DNA of 64,000 nucleotides, taken from NCBI GenBank assembly GCA_963662605.1, contig OY759785.1, forward strand, positions 372,001 through 436,000, given 5' to 3'. Below are positions 44,262 to 52,512 of the stretch, piece by piece (position 1 is the stretch's first letter; each line of letters starts with the position of its first letter). The stretch comes from G963662605 sp963662605. GTDB lineage: Bacteria > Bacteroidota > Ignavibacteria > Ignavibacteriales > Ignavibacteriaceae. A program made the position numbers and the translations under genes. The notes under the pieces are model-generated. The model did no database searches. It saw nothing but the letters and a program-made list of their open reading frames with translations, and was not told the origin of the DNA.

Positions 44262-44274
44262 TATTTAGGAACGT

Positions 44275-44302
44275 ACCGCAGAGACCCAGAGACGCAAAGT
44301 AT
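44275..44302. repeat. left arm of the perfect 28-bp inverted repeat framing GxxExxY element 2
   Basis: The arm starts 'accgcagagacccagagacg' and continues 'caaagtat'; its exact reverse complement is at 44940-44967. Outside the perfect part, 'ttcctaaa' on the right pairs with 'tttaggaa' on the left, so the terminal repeat is longer but imperfect. A related shorter inverted copy (ctttgcgtctttgcgg) lies at 44459-44474 just before the gene. Confidence 0.85.
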
Positions 44303-44512
44303 ATTTTATTGATTAATATTTTCGTTGATATTTTTGTGTACTGAAAACTAGAGCGCTGATTAGTTTAATATTAAACACATCAAACGGCTTTTAAAAATTA
44401 TCATATACTAAAAACGCGAGAATATTAAACTAACTTTGATGTGAATCGTAAGAATAAACTTTGCGTCTTTGCGGTTAATGAGATGTGGTTTATTTAAAAC
44501 AGGGTGAGATAA

Positions 44513-44898
44513 ATGAGTGAGAACGAGATTAGCAAAATTATCGTTGATTGTGCATATAAAGTTCATAAAGAGCTGGGTCCGGGATTGCTTGAATCAACGT
44601 ATGAGGCGTGCTTGATTTATGAACTGACCGCCGCAGGGTTAAAAGTCGAATCACAAAAAGCACTACCTGTAATTTATAAAGGAATTACTATTGATTGCGG
44701 ATACCGGCTCGACCTTGTGATTGGAAAAAAGTAATAGTCGAATTAAAAGCTGTAGATGCTTTAACTAATGCACATTCAGCACAATTATTAACATATTTAA
44801 AACTCACAGATTGCCGTTTAGGACTTCTTATCAATTTCAACATGGAACTGATAAAATTAGGTATAAAGCGCATAGTCAACAAACTCAACATCCCTTAA
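44513..44898 (+). pseudogene. GxxExxY protein, interrupted by a -1 frameshift in an A run
   Basis: The first frame gives the GxxExxY N-terminal half ('KVHKELGPGLLESTYEACL', 'VIYKGITIDCGYRLDLVIGK') and stops at TAA 44732-44734. The shifted frame continues exactly where it should: 'VIVELKAVDALTNAHSAQLL', 'TYLKLTDCRLGLLINF', to a TAA at normal family length. The break is at 'ggaaaaaagtaa' (44723-44734), where one extra A in the six-A run restores G-K-K-V-I-V. The D...ExK catalytic residues span the junction. The copy at 2.6 kb is broken only some ten codons earlier. Frameshift mutation, sequencing error in a homopolymer, or programmed slippage are possible. Confidence 0.85.
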
Positions 44899-44939
44899 AA
44901 CCACGAATAAGAATAATCCATTAGAATTTAACAAAAAAA

Positions 44940-44967
44940 ATACTTTGCGTCTCTGGGTCTCTGCGGT
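44940..44967. repeat. right arm of the perfect 28-bp inverted repeat
   Basis: Reads 'atactttgcgtctctgggtc' then 'tctgcggt', the exact reverse complement of 44275-44302. It ends 8 bases before the stop codon of the macrodomain gene that is read from the other strand, so the element lies immediately against that gene. Confidence 0.85.
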
Positions 44968-44974
44968 CGAATTC

Positions 44975-45508
44975 CTAAAATACTTCGATGTGTTTCAGGC
45001 CGGCTTCGTATAGTGCGGCGGTGGTTTCGTCAAAGCAGACGAATATCACTTTCTGTGGCAGTTCATGTTTATGTAAAAAATTAAAAACCATCTCTATTGC
45101 AATTTCCGATGCGCGCTTTGCAGGAAAGCGGTACACACCTGTGCTTATCGCCGGAAATGCAATTGATTGCAGTTTTTTACTTGAAGCGAGCATAAGCGAG
45201 TTACTATAACAACTTCTCAACAACGCGTCTTCATTGTACTGCCCGCCGTTCCATACCGGTCCGACTGTATGAATAACATGTTTTGCCGGAAGATCATATC
45301 CAAGCGTGATTTTTGCCTCACCCGTTTTGCATCCATGCAGAGTCTTGCATTCTTCCAGCAATTGTTTGCCTGCAGCGCGGTGAATAGCGCCATCCACGCC
45401 GCCGCCGCCAAGCATGGTAGTGTTTGCTGCGTTAACAATTGCATCCACGCGCAAGGTTGTAATGTCGCCGACGACGATTTGAATTCTGCCGTTATAAAAT
45501 TCTTTCAT
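44975..45508 (-). CDS. macrodomain protein (ADP-ribose/O-acetyl-ADP-ribose hydrolase type)
   Basis: Cytoplasmic protein of 177 residues, one macrodomain over its whole length. The ADP-ribose-binding loops are clear: 'VGDITTLRVDAIVNAANTTM' followed by LGGGGVDGAIHRAAG, 'PAKHVIHTVGPVWNGGQ', and 'SIAFPAISTGVYRFPAKRAS'. This is the YmdB/MacroD-like class that removes ADP-ribose or deacetylates O-acetyl-ADP-ribose. The ATG with GAGGAGAAG in front is preferred to an upstream TTG. It may be co-transcribed with the DinB gene that precedes it on this strand, 62 bases away. Confidence 0.93.
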   Translation of the reverse strand: MKEFYNGRIQIVVGDITTLRVDAIVNAANTTMLGGGGVDGAIHRAAGKQLLEECKTLHGCKTGEAKITLGYDLPAKHVIHTVGPVWNGGQYNEDALLRSCYSNSLMLASSKKLQSIAFPAISTGVYRFPAKRASEIAIEMVFNFLHKHELPQKVIFVCFDETTAALYEAGLKHIEVF

Positions 45509-45570
45509 CTTCTCCTCAACACGTAAGATGGGCAAAACGAATAGAGTCTGTGTGTTTTAACCGTATAAGA

Positions 45571-46098
45571 CTATATATTAATATATCTGTCGCGCAATAT
45601 GTTTATATGATGTTCGGCATGTCCTGCTGTAATGTATGCGATTGCCCTTACCGTCACTTCATTTTTATTCGCGATGCCTTTTCTCATGAGTGCTTCATCG
45701 GATAAATTTTTATATACGAGAAGCGTGCCTTTCCGTACGATTTCAAACTCTTCTGCCAGATCGGCGAGAGTGTATTGCGTGAAATCAATATTCTGCGTCC
45801 ACACATCCTGATTAAATCCGGGAAGAGTAATTGATTCACCGCGTGCAAACGTTAACGCGCGATAGCTGAACACACGCTCGCAATCCGTTATGTGCGATAT
45901 TAATTGTTTTATTGTCCACTTGCCTTCAGCATAGCGAAACTCGGATTTTGATTCCTGAATAGATTTAATATATGCCGGAATCTCAGCCAGCTGTTTTTCC
46001 ATAAACGCATACGCGTCGCCGTTTTTTATAATACTGATATATCGTTCATAATAGGCGGGCGCTTCATCAAGTCCGGGAGGTGTTATAATTGGATTCAT
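45571..46098 (-). CDS. DinB family protein
   Basis: 175-residue four-helix-bundle protein. The metal-site histidines sit in 'KWTIKQLISHITDCERVFSY' and in 'AYITAGHAEHHINILRDRY' near the end. The middle contains 'ALTFARGESITLPGFNQDVW', which is characteristic of a common DinB subfamily; this is a different subfamily from the DinB protein at 11.7 kb. Probable metal-dependent transferase or detoxification protein with unknown substrate. It begins with an ATG and lies upstream of the macrodomain gene on the same strand. Confidence 0.88.
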   Translation of the reverse strand: MNPIITPPGLDEAPAYYERYISIIKNGDAYAFMEKQLAEIPAYIKSIQESKSEFRYAEGKWTIKQLISHITDCERVFSYRALTFARGESITLPGFNQDVWTQNIDFTQYTLADLAEEFEIVRKGTLLVYKNLSDEALMRKGIANKNEVTVRAIAYITAGHAEHHINILRDRYINI

Positions 46099-46393
46099 AC
46101 GTCATCTCTTTATCATTAAAAAAACATGGAATAATTTATTATTTCATAGGTCAAATAACAAACCCTAATATTTCCTCACACCCCCTAATTTTGTGTTTTT
46201 ATTGATATTACTATAATCTTTTAGTAAATTCACCCTGTTGTAAAATCGGAGAATGGGTAATCCCTCTTCAAAACCCGATACAATTGTTGCTGCATCATTA
46301 AGGCACTTAGTTGTTAAGGGGTTAGCTGTTGTCCAATCGCATCACAAAAAAATTTGTTTGTCTATATATATTCTGGATTTTTGGGAGGATCTC

Positions 46394-49300
46394 ATGCGCA
46401 TCAAATTATTACTTCTCGCAATTCTACTTTTCTCAGTAAACTATATCTATGCCGAAGGCAGCAAACATGGAAATGTGCAAGCGCCTGCAAAAACCAACGG
46501 CTCGCCGACAAAGACTTATATTGATATTAACAAAATAAGCACACCCGTGTACAATGATGGAAGATCGGATATAGAGGCTTTAAACTATTCTGGGTTTATA
46601 TATCCTGCCGGCAGTGGCAAATCGTGTGTTTTCGAATCAGGATTCCTTTGGGGTGCATATGTCGGAACCGAGACATCGGTACGTATAGGCGGCTCTGTTT
46701 ACGGAACCGGACTTCAGGGAGGTAAAATCACAAATTCCGGGGCAGCGTGGAATTCTTTAGTTGCCGAATCATCAACAGCGGATAACGTGAGAATCTATCG
46801 CGTACGCGCCGACATTTATCCCGGCGGCCCAGTCGTTGACTTATCAACCGATGCGATGTATGAAGGCACAGACGCCGCCACGTTACTGGCTCAATACCTC
46901 AAAGATTATAATGAATGGCCGTATGATCAGGGAGCGCCTTACTATTTTGATAATAATAACAACAAAATCCCCGGTATTAAAGGGGCAGATCAAACGATAT
47001 GGTTTGTAGCCAATGATTTAAATCAGAAATTAACTACCGCTCTTTATGGTGCTGACCCGATGGGAATCGAATATCAGGCGACATATTGGGCATATAATCA
47101 ATCCGGCGCATTGGGAAATATGATATTCCGTAAATACAAATTAATCAACAAGACTCACCTACCGTTCAATAATATGTATGTCTCAATGTGGTCCGATCCG
47201 GATATCGGAGCCGCATTAGATGATTTTGTCGGATGTGATACGACATTGAGTCTCGGTTATGCGTACAACGCCAATACGGTTGATGCAACATACAGTCCCT
47301 TGCCGCCGCCCGCGGTAGGATTCGATTTATTCCAAGGGCCGAAAGTCGCGGGTGTCGCCGGGCAGGATTTGAATAAGAACGGCGTAGATGATGCTTCTGA
47401 TTACGCCATATTTGACGGAAAAAAATTCGGACCGGGATTTATCAACCTTCCGATGACCGCTTTTTATTATTTCGCGAACGGAGACGCAAGTGTTACCGAC
47501 CCGACCATAGGGGCAATAGCAGGATCAAATCAATTTTATAATTTCTTTCAAGGTAAAGTGGGCCTGACCGGTCAATATTTTGTTGATCCGACAACCGGAA
47601 AGAGTACAAAATACGCACTTCCGGGGGATCCGCAAAAAAATACCGGCTGGATTGACGGTATGGTTTTAGCGGCAGGCGACCGGAGGCTGGGACTTGCAAG
47701 CGGTCCGTTTACTATGGCCGCGGGAGATACACAGGAAGTCGTTGTTGCTGAAATTGCTGCCGGTGCTACAACCGGAATTGACCGGCTCTCTGCCATCGGC
47801 TTATTAAAGTACTATGATACGGAAGCTCAAAAAGCTTACGACAACAGTTTTGTCGTAACAGTCGACACTTCACTTGCACCTCCGGTGCCGGTTGTTACTC
47901 CTTATGTCCTCGACAAAGAAATTGTACTGAAGTGGAATCAAAAAGCTGCGGAGGAGTTCGGAACTGAAACATTTGAAAAACAAGGATATGCATTTCAGGG
48001 ATATAATGTCTATCAGCTGCCTTCGGCTTCTTCTTCAATAAGTGATGCAAAATTGCTGGCTTCTTTTGACCTGCATGACGGAATAAAGAATACGTCAGGG
48101 AAATATTTTGACTCAACCTCGCACACATATGTCGCCAGTCCATTTAGTTTTGGCAGTGATTTATGTACTCAGAAGTTTTATGATGTCCGCTCAGATGCGT
48201 TGAGCGGTGGGCTTCCGCTGACAAACGCAACAAACTATTATTTCGCAATAACCGCGTATTCGTATTCACCGGAAACAGCCTCAGCGATAGAGTCGGCAAT
48301 AAAAATTATTGCAGTTGCTCCGGCGGTAAGCGGCATATCAATGGATTCCCCTTCAGCGCCCTCAGCACCCGTCGTAACCGCGACAGCAATGAATAAGGAA
48401 GTCATTGTAAACTGGGATAGTGATGTAAACGCAATAAACACAACAGAGTCATTAAATAAAAACGGTTACAAATTTCAGGGATACAATGTTTATCAGCTTC
48501 CCACTGCAACATCTCCTTCTTCCGATGGCGTTCTCGTCGGCTCGTTTGATATTATAGACAGCTACTCAAATATATCCACACAATATTACAGTCTTGCAAA
48601 CAACACGTATTATCCGACTCCATTCAAATTCGGAAGCGACAACAGCGTTCAGCGGTACCTGGATATGAAAACAGATGCCCTGCATAATGCCGAACTTATC
48701 AATGGTCAAACATACTACTTCGGCGTAACATCATTTTCATACAAGCCGGGGGCTTTTGCGATAAACGGTATGGAGTCAGCAATGAAAACCGTTGCGGTTA
48801 CTCCAAAAGTAATTCCTACTGATACATCATCTACATCGCTCAGCGGAAAAGTATTTACAAATGTAACGCATGCCTCAGGAAACGGTGTAGCCGATTGTTA
48901 TTATATAATATCAGATCCCACAAAACTGAAAATGGCAAATTATACACTGGGTTTTTCAACACAGCCTGATTTGTTAACCGGAAAAGCGTCAGGATGGTAT
49001 ACCGCGGCGGCCGGGGAAGTCAGCCTCGTGATGAATGAAGCAGGCAATCGGGTTGATTACACAGTAAGCGTATCTGATGTTGATGCCATGGGTGTGATTA
49101 GCACGACCGGGATTGGCGATAACAATACTGCGTCACTATATAAGTCCATAGTACTATCTAACGCTACCGTATTAAGCCATATCGTAGGCAGTGCAAGCGG
49201 CTCATGGCAAAGTTCCGACGCGTCCGAACCATTTACCACCGAACTAAAAAATTTACTGGTGAGTGGTAACCTGGCATTTCTCGTGTTTGGATACGCAGAC

Positions 49301-50368
49301 ACTATTTGGGCGCAGATTCAAGTATCAAGTTATCCCTGGTATCTTGATCGTGGAGTCACTCGCGTCTTAAGCTATCAGCGAAATTATTCACTTGACAACT
49401 CTTACCTGACGGTTGACGGCATTCAACCCAAAATCGGAAATCTTACGTTCTCTGCCCCGATAACATATTCATCCTGGTCATTGGTAAACCAAGCAGATCC
49501 GACAGAAGCAAATCCGCTTGCTGTTTGGGGTGATGGTCATAGTATTTTCGGTTATGCAACAGGAAGAGGTAATGAATTTTACGGTGGCGGCGAAGCAACG
49601 AGCAATGAAGACTATTCGCAGGATATTGAATTACGGTTTACCGGCGTTGCCGCAAGCAACGAAGCAGTATGTACTTCAGGCGGCTCATGGGCTTCTATGC
49701 GCTCCCGTAGCTCTGCCAGCGCGCAGGGACTTGTTAGAATACCTTTTGAAGTTTGGGAAGTTGAACGAAACAGGCAAATTAATTGTGTTATTACTGATCG
49801 CAACGTTGACGCAGCTTCTCCCTGGGGTAACTCGGGCACTCCGCAATGGTACAGAATTGCCGGAAGAAATTATATAGAATTTATTGCTACACCATATGAC
49901 AGTACGACTCTGAAAATAAGAACCGACGCTCATGTAACATGGACGCTCATTTTCCAAGATGGTGAATCCGCAGCTCTTTGCAAGTGGCATACCGGCGACG
50001 TATTACGAATTGTCTATGATAATCCTATTACTCCGGGGGTTGATACCTACACATTTAAAACCCCGGGAAGCATTCTCAGTGCCGAAAATACCAATGGAAA
50101 AGTTTATACTTTTGCTTTGGAACAGAACTATCCTAACCCGTTTAACCCGGCAACTAAGATTGCCTACTCTATTCCGAGAGCCGGACATGTCAGCATGAAA
50201 GTGTTTGATATTCTCGGAAGAGAGGTTTTGACCTTGGTTAATACTGAAATGAAAGCCGGTGAATATTCAGTAGATTTTAATGCGTCTAATTTTGCCAGCG
50301 GAATTTATTTCTATAAACTGCAGGCGGGTGATAAGTCTATTGTTAAGAAAATGATGCTCCTTAAGTAA
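46394..50368 (+). CDS. very large secreted protein with internal FnIII-like repeats and T9SS sorting domain
   Basis: 1324 residues from the ATG that has GGGAGG ahead and opens a signal peptide (MRIKLLLLAILLFSVNYIYA); the frame is open 141 bases further upstream but without a signal. The N-terminal 500 residues resemble the leading part of large Ignavibacteria-type surface proteins with repeated mentions of step-like 'NNNNKIPGIKGADQT' metal-binding-like loops. Two homologous FnIII-like modules follow ('FQGYNVYQLPSASSSISDAK' and 'FQGYNVYQLPTATSPSSDGV'), then an unrecognised beta region and a type A T9SS domain (YPNPFNPATKIAY ... ASGIYFYKL). Function unknown; likely surface-exposed. Its 3' end and following 230 bases are copied after the next gene. 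Confidence 0.82.
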   Translation: MRIKLLLLAILLFSVNYIYAEGSKHGNVQAPAKTNGSPTKTYIDINKISTPVYNDGRSDIEALNYSGFIYPAGSGKSCVFESGFLWGAYVGTETSVRIGGSVYGTGLQGGKITNSGAAWNSLVAESSTADNVRIYRVRADIYPGGPVVDLSTDAMYEGTDAATLLAQYLKDYNEWPYDQGAPYYFDNNNNKIPGIKGADQTIWFVANDLNQKLTTALYGADPMGIEYQATYWAYNQSGALGNMIFRKYKLINKTHLPFNNMYVSMWSDPDIGAALDDFVGCDTTLSLGYAYNANTVDATYSPLPPPAVGFDLFQGPKVAGVAGQDLNKNGVDDASDYAIFDGKKFGPGFINLPMTAFYYFANGDASVTDPTIGAIAGSNQFYNFFQGKVGLTGQYFVDPTTGKSTKYALPGDPQKNTGWIDGMVLAAGDRRLGLASGPFTMAAGDTQEVVVAEIAAGATTGIDRLSAIGLLKYYDTEAQKAYDNSFVVTVDTSLAPPVPVVTPYVLDKEIVLKWNQKAAEEFGTETFEKQGYAFQGYNVYQLPSASSSISDAKLLASFDLHDGIKNTSGKYFDSTSHTYVASPFSFGSDLCTQKFYDVRSDALSGGLPLTNATNYYFAITAYSYSPETASAIESAIKIIAVAPAVSGISMDSPSAPSAPVVTATAMNKEVIVNWDSDVNAINTTESLNKNGYKFQGYNVYQLPTATSPSSDGVLVGSFDIIDSYSNISTQYYSLANNTYYPTPFKFGSDNSVQRYLDMKTDALHNAELINGQTYYFGVTSFSYKPGAFAINGMESAMKTVAVTPKVIPTDTSSTSLSGKVFTNVTHASGNGVADCYYIISDPTKLKMANYTLGFSTQPDLLTGKASGWYTAAAGEVSLVMNEAGNRVDYTVSVSDVDAMGVISTTGIGDNNTASLYKSIVLSNATVLSHIVGSASGSWQSSDASEPFTTELKNLLVSGNLAFLVFGYADTIWAQIQVSSYPWYLDRGVTRVLSYQRNYSLDNSYLTVDGIQPKIGNLTFSAPITYSSWSLVNQADPTEANPLAVWGDGHSIFGYATGRGNEFYGGGEATSNEDYSQDIELRFTGVAASNEAVCTSGGSWASMRSRSSASAQGLVRIPFEVWEVERNRQINCVITDRNVDAASPWGNSGTPQWYRIAGRNYIEFIATPYDSTTLKIRTDAHVTWTLIFQDGESAALCKWHTGDVLRIVYDNPITPGVDTYTFKTPGSILSAENTNGKVYTFALEQNYPNPFNPATKIAYSIPRAGHVSMKVFDILGREVLTLVNTEMKAGEYSVDFNASNFASGIYFYKLQAGDKSIVKKMMLLK

Positions 50369-50612
50369 GGACTGTGATTTATTTGATTTGTGTGATTGAC
50401 ATGATATGAGGCGCTCTTCTCGATGTCCGGCCCGGCTTGTCTCGATACGCCCCGACGGATATCGAGTAGTCGCCGTAGGCAATTGAGATAGATATATAGT
50501 AATTTAGAGCGGACATATACAGATGTCGTCGGGGCACTCGACAAACGCCGGGATATCCAAACTGCGATGGATATACTCGAAGAGCTTTTTGAACATCCCG
50601 GAGGTCATCGAG
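50345..50612. repeat. 260-bp direct repeat, copy A
   Basis: Starts inside the last codons of the large T9SS gene ('aagaaaatgatgctccttaa') and runs through 'ggcttgtctcgatac', 'ccccgacggatat', 'gccgtaggcaattgaga', 'acagatgtcgtcggg', 'actcgacaaacgccg' to 'ggtcatcgag'. Copy B is at 52192-52449 in the same orientation at the equivalent place after the next T9SS gene. A 33-codon stretch (T-Y-T-D-V-V-G-A-L-D-K-R-R...) is open in both copies with mainly silent differences, so it could be a gene remnant. The gap up to 50.70 kb has no other gene. Confidence 0.75.
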
Positions 50613-50700
50613 CCCGCCGGCCGGACAGATATCCTGGCGAAGTCAGGATGTATAGAGATGCCGACGGAATATTTAATATATTTTTTACGCGGGGTTATTT

Positions 50701-52215
50701 ATGAAGAAGTATGTTGTTGTAATGATGCTTTTTTTGCTGTGTCCGATTTTTGTTCCGGCACAGGTGCATGTGACATTCCGTGTTAACATGGCCGCTAAGG
50801 TATATAACAAATTATGGGATCCTGCTAAAGACAGTGTTACCATTCGCGGAAGTTTTCAGGAAGATGCCGGTGATCCGAAAGGTAATTGGGCGGGATTCAC
50901 TTTTAGAATGTCTCTTCTGCAAGATACGGTGTATGGGGTTACTGTTACTTTTCCTTCCTCTAAAATAGGAACGGCATATGAATACAAATATGTCATCGGT
51001 CCTGATTCGTGGGAGGGAGCAAGCAACAGACCTTTTACTTGCCCAACCAAAGACAGCATTTTAGCGGCTAATTGGTATAATAACGATAGCACACACAATG
51101 TAAAACCGATTGTAGTTAACACCGTAACCTTCAGGGCTGATTTATCATTTTTCTTGGGAACTGGCCCTGGTTATTTTGATCCGACAACCGACTCCCTGCT
51201 TGTAGACGGACTTGATTGGGATGGATACGGAACGGTGGTTGGTGGTAGTAGAAAAACAATCCAAAATGGGACTGTCCCCGAACTCTTCGAAACCACGATT
51301 AAGATTAAAGGAGTGCTTGGTGATTCGTGTAAATGGAAATTTCATTTTTATCCGCCTACGAAATTTTCTTCCGGATATGAGATCGGGGGAGACCGCTGGA
51401 TTGTTTTTAAACCGGAAGGAACCGTAACTACATTGCCCATTATAACCCCATATCTTGTATTTCCACCGCCAGTAATATTTGCCCCCGTAACAATTCTATT
51501 TGAATGTAATATGAATAATAAACCAGTGAATGGAAAAAACGGCAGGGCTATTCCGGTTGATTCAATTGCATTCATCGGCCTCAAAGGAGGAAACGCAGTG
51601 CTTGGCAGTTGGGGAGGAAACTGGACTGAGGCTGATACCGTTGGCCCAAATCCGACAATGTTTGTTTTGCACGATGATGGTTGCTTTGGTGACAGGATAG
51701 CCGGAGATAAAATTTATTCAAGAAGTATTACTTTTCCAGAAAATTCACCGGCAGGGGCGGTAGAATTTAAATATGCGGCATGTTATCCTGCGGCTTATTC
51801 AGATGGCGGCGTCAGCACTCCATTAGATAATGAAGGCAAATTTAGCTATGCTCACCTTTTCAAATTGACCGAGTCGGCTCCTAAAGTCATTTCATATTAT
51901 TTCGGAACTGACACGCCTTCGGCTGTTGAGCAAGAAAGCAAAATTTCAGTCGAGAATTTTTCTTTATCTCAAAACTACCCTAACCCATTTAATCCGGTAA
52001 CCAGAATCACCTACTCTGTTCCGAAGACAAGCAAGGTGCATATAACGGTATTCGATTTACTCGGAAGGGAAGTCGCAACGTTGGTTAATGGAGAAAAACT
52101 CGCGGGAAGTTATTCGGTGGATTTCAATGCTGCCAATCTGCCAAGTGGAGTATATTTTTATAAACTCACGGCTGGAAGTAATTCGATAACTAAGAAAATG
52201 CTGCTCCTTAAGTAA
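50701..52215 (+). CDS. secreted protein with T9SS sorting domain, starch-binding-like modules
   Basis: 504 residues with a signal peptide (KKYVVVMMLFLLCPIFVPAQ). Residues about 22-115 ('VHVTFRVNMAAKVYNKLWDP', 'SVTIRGSFQE', 'GTAYEYKYVIGPDSWEGASN') and about 130-235 look like two beta-sandwich modules of the CBM20/CBM48-like kind, in which tryptophans bind glucan; a third beta module follows, then a type A T9SS domain (YPNPFNPVTRITY ... LPSGVYFYKL). No catalytic domain is evident. Probably a surface carbohydrate-binding protein. It follows the large T9SS gene on the same strand and the two share the repeat after their 3' ends. Confidence 0.78.
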   Translation: MKKYVVVMMLFLLCPIFVPAQVHVTFRVNMAAKVYNKLWDPAKDSVTIRGSFQEDAGDPKGNWAGFTFRMSLLQDTVYGVTVTFPSSKIGTAYEYKYVIGPDSWEGASNRPFTCPTKDSILAANWYNNDSTHNVKPIVVNTVTFRADLSFFLGTGPGYFDPTTDSLLVDGLDWDGYGTVVGGSRKTIQNGTVPELFETTIKIKGVLGDSCKWKFHFYPPTKFSSGYEIGGDRWIVFKPEGTVTTLPIITPYLVFPPPVIFAPVTILFECNMNNKPVNGKNGRAIPVDSIAFIGLKGGNAVLGSWGGNWTEADTVGPNPTMFVLHDDGCFGDRIAGDKIYSRSITFPENSPAGAVEFKYAACYPAAYSDGGVSTPLDNEGKFSYAHLFKLTESAPKVISYYFGTDTPSAVEQESKISVENFSLSQNYPNPFNPVTRITYSVPKTSKVHITVFDLLGREVATLVNGEKLAGSYSVDFNAANLPSGVYFYKLTAGSNSITKKMLLLK

Positions 52216-52449
52216 GGACTGTGATTTTTGTGATTGACATGATATAAAAAGTCTTTCATGATACGTCCCGGCTTGTCTCGATACACCCCGACGGATATTG
52301 AGTAGCCGCCGTAGGCAATTGAGAAAGATATATTGTAATTTAGAGAGTGACTTATACAGATGTCGTCGGAGCACTCGACAAACGCCGATATATCCCAACT
52401 GCGATGGATATACTCGAAGAGCTTTTCGAACATCCCGAAGGTCATCGAG
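52192..52449. repeat. 260-bp direct repeat, copy B
   Basis: Same layout as copy A: it includes the last codons of the preceding T9SS gene ('aagaaaatgctgctccttaa') and then 'actgtgatttttgtgattga', 'ttgtctcgatac', 'gccgtaggcaattgagaaag', 'acagatgtcgtcggagcact' and 'aacatcccgaaggtcatcga'. Differences from A are substitutions and a short deletion in the first 60 bases. After it, 'acccgcgtcagcggggcgta' forms a small hairpin. Confidence 0.75.
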
Positions 52450-52512
52450 TAGACCCGCGTCAGCGGGGCGTATCGAGATGCCGAAGGGATATGCCAGAAA
52501 GCGCGGAAAATA

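Noticed and set aside
50509..50697. Small gene in the 260-bp repeat (T-Y-T-D-V-V-G-A-L-D-K-R-R ...)
   Set aside because: The common open stretch is only about 33 codons, lacks a start with a ribosome binding site, and the frame diverges after it in the second copy; recorded only as a possible remnant.
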